DNA of 19,249 bases, from positions 1-19,249 of the forward strand of contig JAGHVP010000167.1 of assembly GCA_018064305.1 (NCBI GenBank), in the 5' to 3' direction. The translations under genes were made by a program, and so were the position numbers. Position 1 is the first letter of the stretch, and each line of letters opens with the position of its first letter. The notes beneath the pieces were generated by a model that was not told where the DNA came from, did not search any database, and was given only the letters and a program-made list of their open reading frames with translations. Shown here one piece after another: positions 15,274-19,249 of this stretch. Source of the stretch: Candidatus Equibacterium intestinale. Its GTDB lineage: Bacteria; Bacteroidota; Bacteroidia; Bacteroidales; UBA932.

Positions 15274-17373
15274 TTACTTGTTTTCAACCATACCGCTCTT
15301 CTCGAGCAGTGCTTCGGGGCGCGGATCGCGGCCGCGGAAAGCGCGGAACAGCTCGTCTGCATCCTCAAGGTTACCCTTCGAGAGGATGTTCTCACGGAAC
15401 GATGCTGCAACCTCTTTGTTGAAGATGCCTTTCTCCTTGAAGAGAGAGAATGCGTCTGCCTCAAGCACCTCGGCCCACTTGTAAGAATAGTAACCGGCAG
15501 AATATCCGCCAGAGAAGATGTGGGTGAATGAAGGTGACTGCGCTGTGCCGTCGATAAGCGCGATGACCTTCGAGGGCTCGAGCACTGATTTCTCGAACTC
15601 AGCCACGTCAGCATCACTTACATCGTTACCGCTGTGCCATGCCATGTCGATTATGCCGAACTGCAGCTGGCGTACACTTGAATATCCTGCCAGATAGTTC
15701 TTCGCAGCGATTATCCTGTCTACAAGCTCCTGGGGGATCACCTCGCCGGTCTGGTAGTGCTTTGCAAAAGAGCAGAGGAACTCGGGCTCGTATGCCCAGT
15801 TCTCCATAATCTGGGAAGGAAGCTCCACGAAGTCGCGGGCCACGCTGGTTCCGGTGAGGTCGGTGTACGAACCTTCTGCAAGAAGCCCGTGGAGACCGTG
15901 TCCGAATTCATGAAGGATGGTGGTGACTTCGTCGAATGTAAGGAGTGAGGGGGTGTTTTCTGTGGGTTTTGTGAAGTTGGTCACAATCTGCACGAAAGGC
16001 CTTGTCTCTTCGCCGTCCTTTATGTATGAGTCACGGAATGATGTCATCCATGCACCGCCTCGCTTGCTCTCGCGGGGGAAGAAGTCCATGTAGAGCAGGC
16101 CCATGAAGCGGTCGCCGTCCTTGACCTCGTAAGTAATCACGTCGGGGTGGTATTTGGGGATGTCGGTACGCTCTTCGAATGTGAGGCCGTAGAGGGTGGT
16201 GGCCAGGCCGAGGACAGCCTTGCGCACGTTGCCCAGCTCGAAATAAGGCTTGAGCATCTCTTCATTGAGAGAATATTTCTCTTCCTGCAGCTTCTCGCTC
16301 CAATAAGAGAAGTCCCATGGCATCAGCTCGCCCTCGAAACCATGGACATTGGCATATTCCTGAATTTCAGCAACGTCCTTCTTCGCGAAGGGGAGTGATT
16401 TCTCCATCAGGTCGGCCAGGAAGCTGTTGACTGTTTCGGGAGTCTTTGCCATGCGGAACTCGAGCGCCATGTCGGCAAAATGGTCGAAACCGAGAATCTG
16501 TGCCGATTTCTCGCGCAGCGCAATAATCTTGCGGATGTTCTCTGAGTTGTCTGTATCGCCAGAGAGGCAGCGGCTGGAGCGTGCCTTCCACATCTGCTCG
16601 CGCAGGTCGCGGCACTCGCTGTATTTCACAAACGGGAAGTAGCTGGGCTCTTTCAGAGTATATACCCAGCCGTCAAGGTTCATTGCTGCAGCTTCGCTTG
16701 CGCCCATTTCCCTGACATATTCAGGAAGGCCTGCCAGCTGTGCTGTATCTGTGATATGGAGAGTGTATGCGTTTGTTGCCGCCAGGACATTCTTGCCGAA
16801 CTGGAGGGTTGCCAGCGAGAGCTCTTCCTGAACCTTTGCATATTCGGCCTTCTTGTCGTCGGGCAGGTCGGCACCGCTGCGTGCGAAAGACTTGTAAGTC
16901 TGGTCAAGGAGCCTTGCCTGCTCTTTTGTGAGCTCGAGTGAGTCGCGTTTCTCATACACCGCCTTGATCTTTGCAAAAAGGTCGGCGTTCATGCTTACAG
17001 AAACCGAATACTCGGTGAGCATGGGCTCGATCTTCTCTGCGAGTGCCTGCATCTCTTCGTCTGTACATGCTTCGTTGAGGTTGAAGAAGATGCTTCCTAC
17101 ATCGTTGAGCTTCATTCCTGCAAAGCTGAGTGCTTCGATGGTATTCTCGAAAGAAGGCTCTTCAGGATTGTTTATGATGGCATCCACCTCTGCCTTGGCC
17201 TCTTTGATGGCCTGTTCGAAGGCGGGGAGGTAGTGTTTGTTTTCAATTTTGTCAAATGCGGGAGCACCGAAAGGATTGCCCGAAGGAGTAAGTAACGGAT
17301 TCATGTTGGTATTGTTGCACGATAATGTGATGACTGCCGTTGCAGCTAATGTGAAGAGTTGGCGGAAACGCAT
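15274..17373 (-). CDS. M3-family lipoprotein metallopeptidase (Dcp/oligopeptidase-like)
   Basis: This 699-residue zinc peptidase has the HEFGHGLH motif at about 487-494 and the third zinc ligand in ELPSQIMENW roughly 25 residues later, the M3 pattern. I chose the ATG at 17373 because it starts a lipoprotein signal, RQLFTLAATAVITLSC (Cys19); the same frame is open for another 150 codons upstream, but that part runs antiparallel in frame register over the zinc-ribbon gene and lacks family features. Mature residues begin NPLLTPSGNPFGAPAFDKI, typical of exported Bacteroidota Dcp-like peptidases. By family it trims short peptides, as dipeptidyl carboxypeptidase or oligopeptidase; lipidation suggests action in the periplasm or at the membrane. 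It follows the zinc-ribbon gene by 5 nt but may also have its own promoter. Confidence 0.94.
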   Translation of the reverse strand: MRFRQLFTLAATAVITLSCNNTNMNPLLTPSGNPFGAPAFDKIENKHYLPAFEQAIKEAKAEVDAIINNPEEPSFENTIEALSFAGMKLNDVGSIFFNLNEACTDEEMQALAEKIEPMLTEYSVSVSMNADLFAKIKAVYEKRDSLELTKEQARLLDQTYKSFARSGADLPDDKKAEYAKVQEELSLATLQFGKNVLAATNAYTLHITDTAQLAGLPEYVREMGASEAAAMNLDGWVYTLKEPSYFPFVKYSECRDLREQMWKARSSRCLSGDTDNSENIRKIIALREKSAQILGFDHFADMALEFRMAKTPETVNSFLADLMEKSLPFAKKDVAEIQEYANVHGFEGELMPWDFSYWSEKLQEEKYSLNEEMLKPYFELGNVRKAVLGLATTLYGLTFEERTDIPKYHPDVITYEVKDGDRFMGLLYMDFFPRESKRGGAWMTSFRDSYIKDGEETRPFVQIVTNFTKPTENTPSLLTFDEVTTILHEFGHGLHGLLAEGSYTDLTGTSVARDFVELPSQIMENWAYEPEFLCSFAKHYQTGEVIPQELVDRIIAAKNYLAGYSSVRQLQFGIIDMAWHSGNDVSDADVAEFEKSVLEPSKVIALIDGTAQSPSFTHIFSGGYSAGYYSYKWAEVLEADAFSLFKEKGIFNKEVAASFRENILSKGNLEDADELFRAFRGRDPRPEALLEKSGMVENK

Positions 17374-17378
17374 GGCTG

Positions 17379-17750
17379 TTAATCTCTTTTGGTTGATTCT
17401 GATGCGCAAATGTAGCAAAAATATGTCAAACCGCGCCGTTTTATCATGTAACGGTATTCGTAGCAGTGATATATGGTATGTTTGCCTTTCTGCTCGGCCG
17501 AGGTGTAGTGGCTGGTGCAGAAGCTCTGCATCCTCGGGTCTGACAGGGGCAGCAAGGCGATGCCTTTCTCTGAAAGTTCTTCCAGGATCCTGCGGTTGGC
17601 CGCAAGGATAGAGTTCACATCTGCCACCTCTTTCTTCTTCCGGCGGTATTCTCTGTTGTGAAACGATGTCCGGCACATGTCGCTGCAGAATTTCTTGTCG
17701 GCCCTGCCGGTTATCAAAGCGCCGCACTCCCTGCAATATCTCTCTCCCAT
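17379..17750 (-). CDS. Small zinc-ribbon protein of unknown function
   Basis: This is a 123-residue protein. I chose the ATG at 17750 because it puts the zinc ribbon at the very start (MGERYCRECG), as in similar Bacteroidota proteins; the frame remains open 21 codons further but that stretch looks non-coding and contains the promoter element. Cys6/Cys9 and Cys22/Cys26 (FCSDMCRTSFHNREYRRKKK) form a CxxC-CxxxC ribbon. A helical middle (NSILAANRRILEELSEKG) follows, then an aromatic C-terminal part with another CxxC in YFCYICAS. The ribbon plus basic tail is compatible with nucleic-acid binding, but no function is established. It lies divergent from ssb and 5 nt before the M3 peptidase gene. Confidence 0.8.
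   Translation of the reverse strand: MGERYCRECGALITGRADKKFCSDMCRTSFHNREYRRKKKEVADVNSILAANRRILEELSEKGIALLPLSDPRMQSFCTSHYTSAEQKGKHTIYHCYEYRYMIKRRGLTYFCYICASESTKRD
17407..17423 (-). promoter_or_regulatory. Two possible -7 elements for the M3 peptidase gene
   Basis: On the minus strand TATTTTTG (17416-17423) and TACATTTG (17407-17414), both exact TAnnTTTG matches, stand one base apart, 34 nt or more upstream of the M3 start and inside the 3' end of the zinc-ribbon frame. No TTTG sits at the normal spacing, and A/T-rich matches arise by chance, so this is tentative. Confidence 0.35.
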
Positions 17751-17766
17751 GACTTTGATTTTCCTG

Positions 17767-17774
17767 CAAAAATA
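17767..17774 (-). promoter_or_regulatory. -7 element for the zinc-ribbon gene
   Basis: The minus strand reads TATTTTTG, an exact TAnnTTTG match 16 nt before the chosen ATG at 17750. The -33 region holds no clear TTTG. It supports the shorter start, since the longer reading would place the promoter inside the gene. Confidence 0.5.
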
Positions 17775-17851
17775 GCTGTTTGCAGTCTTGCAGAGTGGTG
17801 GCAGCACTCCCAATCTGCAGCCATTTCATCTTTTTGTGATTCCTGCCGGCC

Positions 17852-17885
17852 GTTTTAAACGTTTATAATCGTTTAAAGCCGTTTG
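17852..17885. repeat. Inverted repeat with 10-nt phased GTTT motifs between divergent genes
   Basis: TTTAAACG (17854-17861) and CGTTTAAA (17870-17877) are exact inverted copies around the 8-nt spacer TTTATAAT. In the same stretch GTTT recurs at 17852, 17861, 17871 and 17881, i.e. every 9-10 nt, close to one helical turn. The site lies about 30 nt upstream of the candidate ssb promoter and about 80 nt upstream of the zinc-ribbon promoter. It could be an operator or upstream activating site; it could also be chance in an A/T-rich patch. Confidence 0.45.
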
Positions 17886-17889
17886 GAGT

Positions 17890-17921
17890 ATTGTTATGAC
17901 GTGTTCCGGGCTGTTCCTTTG
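17890..17921 (+). promoter_or_regulatory. Weak candidate promoter for ssb
   Basis: ATTG (17890-17893), 20 nt, TTCCTTTG (17914-17921) each differ by one base from TTTG / TAnnTTTG. Spacing is correct and initiation near 17927 would give a ~30-nt leader. It is the best candidate in this intergenic stretch (17751-17956). Confidence 0.35.
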
Positions 17922-17956
17922 CCTCCGGATAAAAAATCATGTTTCATTAAAAATTT

Positions 17957-18307
17957 ATGATTATGGAAATGCAAACCATCAACAAGATCGAAATCCTGGG
18001 CCGCATAGGGATGGAACCCAGGATCTCAACGGCAGGCACGTCTCAGATTGCCCGCTTTTCGGTAGCCACCAACGAAGTGTTCAGAGACAGGACCGGCACA
18101 ATCAAGGAAGACACCACGTGGCACAATGTGGCCGTGTGGCAGGGAAAGACAATCAGCAGCTTCGACGGCCTGCGCAAAGGGGTCTGGGTGCACATAGTGG
18201 GCAGGATCCGCAATGCCAAGTACAAGGACAGCCAGGGCGATGACAAGTTCTTTTCAGAGGTGGTGGCCACCCAGATAAAGGTGTGCGACCCTCAAGAAGC
18301 CTGCTGA
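17957..18307 (+). CDS. ssb: Small single-stranded-DNA-binding protein, tail-less
   Basis: This is a 116-residue OB-fold protein of the SSB family. Recognisable parts are the first strand NKIEILGRIGMEPRIS, the ARFSVATNEVFRD strand, the TTWHNVAVWQGK core with its ssDNA-stacking Trp residues, and GVWVHIVGRIRNAKYKD. By family it coats single-stranded DNA as an oligomer. Unlike the main replicative SSB it ends after the OB fold (TQIKVCDPQEAC), with no disordered tail and no acidic DDDxPF-like tip for recruiting repair proteins, so it is probably a second, specialised SSB. The ATGs at 17957, 17963 and 17969 are all in frame; the start is uncertain by up to four residues. The cysS promoter begins directly after its stop. 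Confidence 0.88.
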   Translation: MIMEMQTINKIEILGRIGMEPRISTAGTSQIARFSVATNEVFRDRTGTIKEDTTWHNVAVWQGKTISSFDGLRKGVWVHIVGRIRNAKYKDSQGDDKFFSEVVATQIKVCDPQEAC

Positions 18308-18309
18308 CG

Positions 18310-18340
18310 TTTGAAAAACCGGAAAAAGCAATTAAATTTG
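18310..18340 (+). promoter_or_regulatory. Promoter of cysS
   Basis: TTTG (18310-18313), 19 nt, TAAATTTG (18333-18340) exactly match the Bacteroidota consensus. Initiation would fall near 18346, with a ~34-nt leader to the ATG at 18380. It starts 2 nt after the ssb stop, so cysS need not depend on ssb transcription. Confidence 0.82.
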
Positions 18341-18379
18341 TGGTTTGTAACATATTGAACCGATTTCAAACCGCATACT

Positions 18380-19249
18380 ATGTCAAGAGCAGTATATCTC
18401 TACAACACACTTTCCCGTCAGAAAGAGCTTTTCAAACCCATCCACGAAGGCCATGTAGGCATTTATGTCTGCGGCCCCACAGTTTATGGCGACGCTCACC
18501 TGGGACACGCCAGACCTGGCATCACATATGATGTCCTCGTAAGGTTGTTCCGCAACCTGGGCTACAAAGTGCGTTATGTGAGAAATATCACCGACGTAGG
18601 ACACCTTGAGCACGATGCCGACGAGGGAGAGGACAAGATTGCGAAGAAGGCCCGTCTCGAGCAGCTGGAACCGATGGAGGTGGTCCAGTACTACACTCTC
18701 CGCTATCAGGAAGCCATGAAGAAGCTTGGCGTGAACCCTCCCTCGATCGAGCCCCGCGCATCAGGCCACATCATAGAGCAGATTGCGCTTGTGCAGCAGA
18801 TCCTGGATAACGGTTATGCATACGAGAGCAACGGCAGCATCTATTTCGATGTCACCAAGTACAACAAAGACCACAACTATGGCGTGCTGTCAGGGCGCAA
18901 CATTGAAGAGATGATCTCCAACACACGCGAGCTTGACGGCCAGAGTGACAAGCGCTGCCCCTATGATTTCGCCCTGTGGAAGAAAGCAGCACCCGAGCAC
19001 ATCATGCACTGGCCTTCACCCTGGAGCGAAGGTTTCCCCGGCGGGCACCTCGAGTGCTCAGCAATGAGCGCCAAGTACCTGGGCGAAGAGTTCGACATCC
19101 ACGGCGGTGGAATGGACCTCATGTTCCCCCACCACGAGTGCGAGATGGCCCAGAACACAGCATCGCGCGGTATGGCAGGCGTCCACTACTAGATCCACAA
19201 CAACATGATCACCATCGACGGCAAGAAGATGGGCAAGTCATACAACAAC
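18380..19249 (+). CDS. cysS: Cysteinyl-tRNA synthetase, interrupted by an in-frame TAG and cut by the window end
   Basis: This class I synthetase charges tRNA-Cys with cysteine. Residues 1-270 are a normal N-terminal part: YVCGPTVYGDAHLGH (29-43, with zinc-binding Cys31 and the HIGH-type HLGH), VRYVRNITDVGHLEHDADEG, the GGHLECSAM zinc-site segment and FDIHGGGMDLMFPHHECEMA. At 19190-19192 the frame has TAG between HY and IHNNMI; the family reads HYWMHNNMI, so the stop replaces a conserved Trp (TGG to TAG). The same frame continues to the window end with IHNNMITIDGKKMGKSYNN, including the KMSKS-type KMGKS. Several neighbouring genes end in TAG, so reassignment of this codon is unlikely. Because cysS is normally essential, a sequencing or assembly error is the simplest explanation, then a suppressed or real nonsense change. 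Confidence 0.92.

Noticed and set aside
15240..15290. A terminator between the convergent ispF and M3 peptidase genes.
   Set aside because: Only a 4-bp AGAA/TTCT hairpin and scattered CCGG palindromes are visible, with no U-tract after them.
17374..17829. A 5' extension of the M3 peptidase frame by about 150 codons.
   Set aside because: The lipoprotein signal peptide at 17373 is the natural start, and the extension overlaps the zinc-ribbon gene in another frame.
19190..19192. TAG reassigned as a sense codon.
   Set aside because: At least four genes in the window end naturally at TAG, and only one internal TAG is seen.

Overview
The window reads as chromosomal DNA of a member of the Bacteroidales (Bacteroidota) with roughly balanced base composition. 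The evidence is a TonB-dependent receptor followed by DUF4876- and DUF6850-type proteins, a DUF4369/TlpA lipoprotein thioredoxin, a DUF1460 protein, and start codons that lack Shine-Dalgarno sequences. There are also several near-perfect Bacteroidota promoters of the form TTTG-N19/20-TAnnTTTG. I cannot name the family or genus from sequence alone. Coding density is very high: there is no gene-free stretch over 300 bases, and no IS element, CRISPR array, phage gene or rRNA.

Region 1 (2-9355, all +) is a tightly spaced gene run. It holds a TonB-dependent receptor (5' end cut by the window edge), a DUF4876-like lipoprotein, a DUF6850-like outer-membrane beta-barrel and a TlpA-like lipoprotein thioredoxin. 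These four look like one envelope module for taking up or handling an unknown ligand. A Uup-like ABC-F ATPase and a DUF1460 amidase-like exported protein follow. Region 2 (9358-10138) has its own promoter, a small outer-membrane beta-barrel gene, a strong bidirectional terminator, and a CAU-anticodon tRNA gene on the minus strand with a textbook promoter.

Region 3 (10141-14735, all -) is a housekeeping operon read in the order: conserved tail-anchored hypothetical protein, mutL, rhomboid protease, membrane-attached endonuclease/exonuclease/phosphatase (EEP) protein, tsaC-like gene. Gene junctions are 3 nt, a 4-nt ATGA overlap, 0 nt and 26 nt. Its promoter region is shared, divergently, with ispF (+, 14770-15258). 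Region 4 (15274-17774, -) has a zinc-ribbon protein gene followed 5 nt later by an M3-family lipoprotein metallopeptidase. Region 5 (17851-19249, +) has a small SSB without an acidic tail, preceded by an inverted repeat, then cysS. The cysS frame is interrupted by an in-frame TAG exactly where the family has a conserved Trp, and it runs off the window.

I see no obviously new defence or mobile system. The points most worth a second look are the uncharacterised TonB/DUF4876/DUF6850/TlpA module, a MutL whose C-terminal endonuclease motif is missing, the amber codon in the essential cysS gene, the face-to-face promoters between the mutL operon and ispF, and the inverted repeat upstream of ssb.
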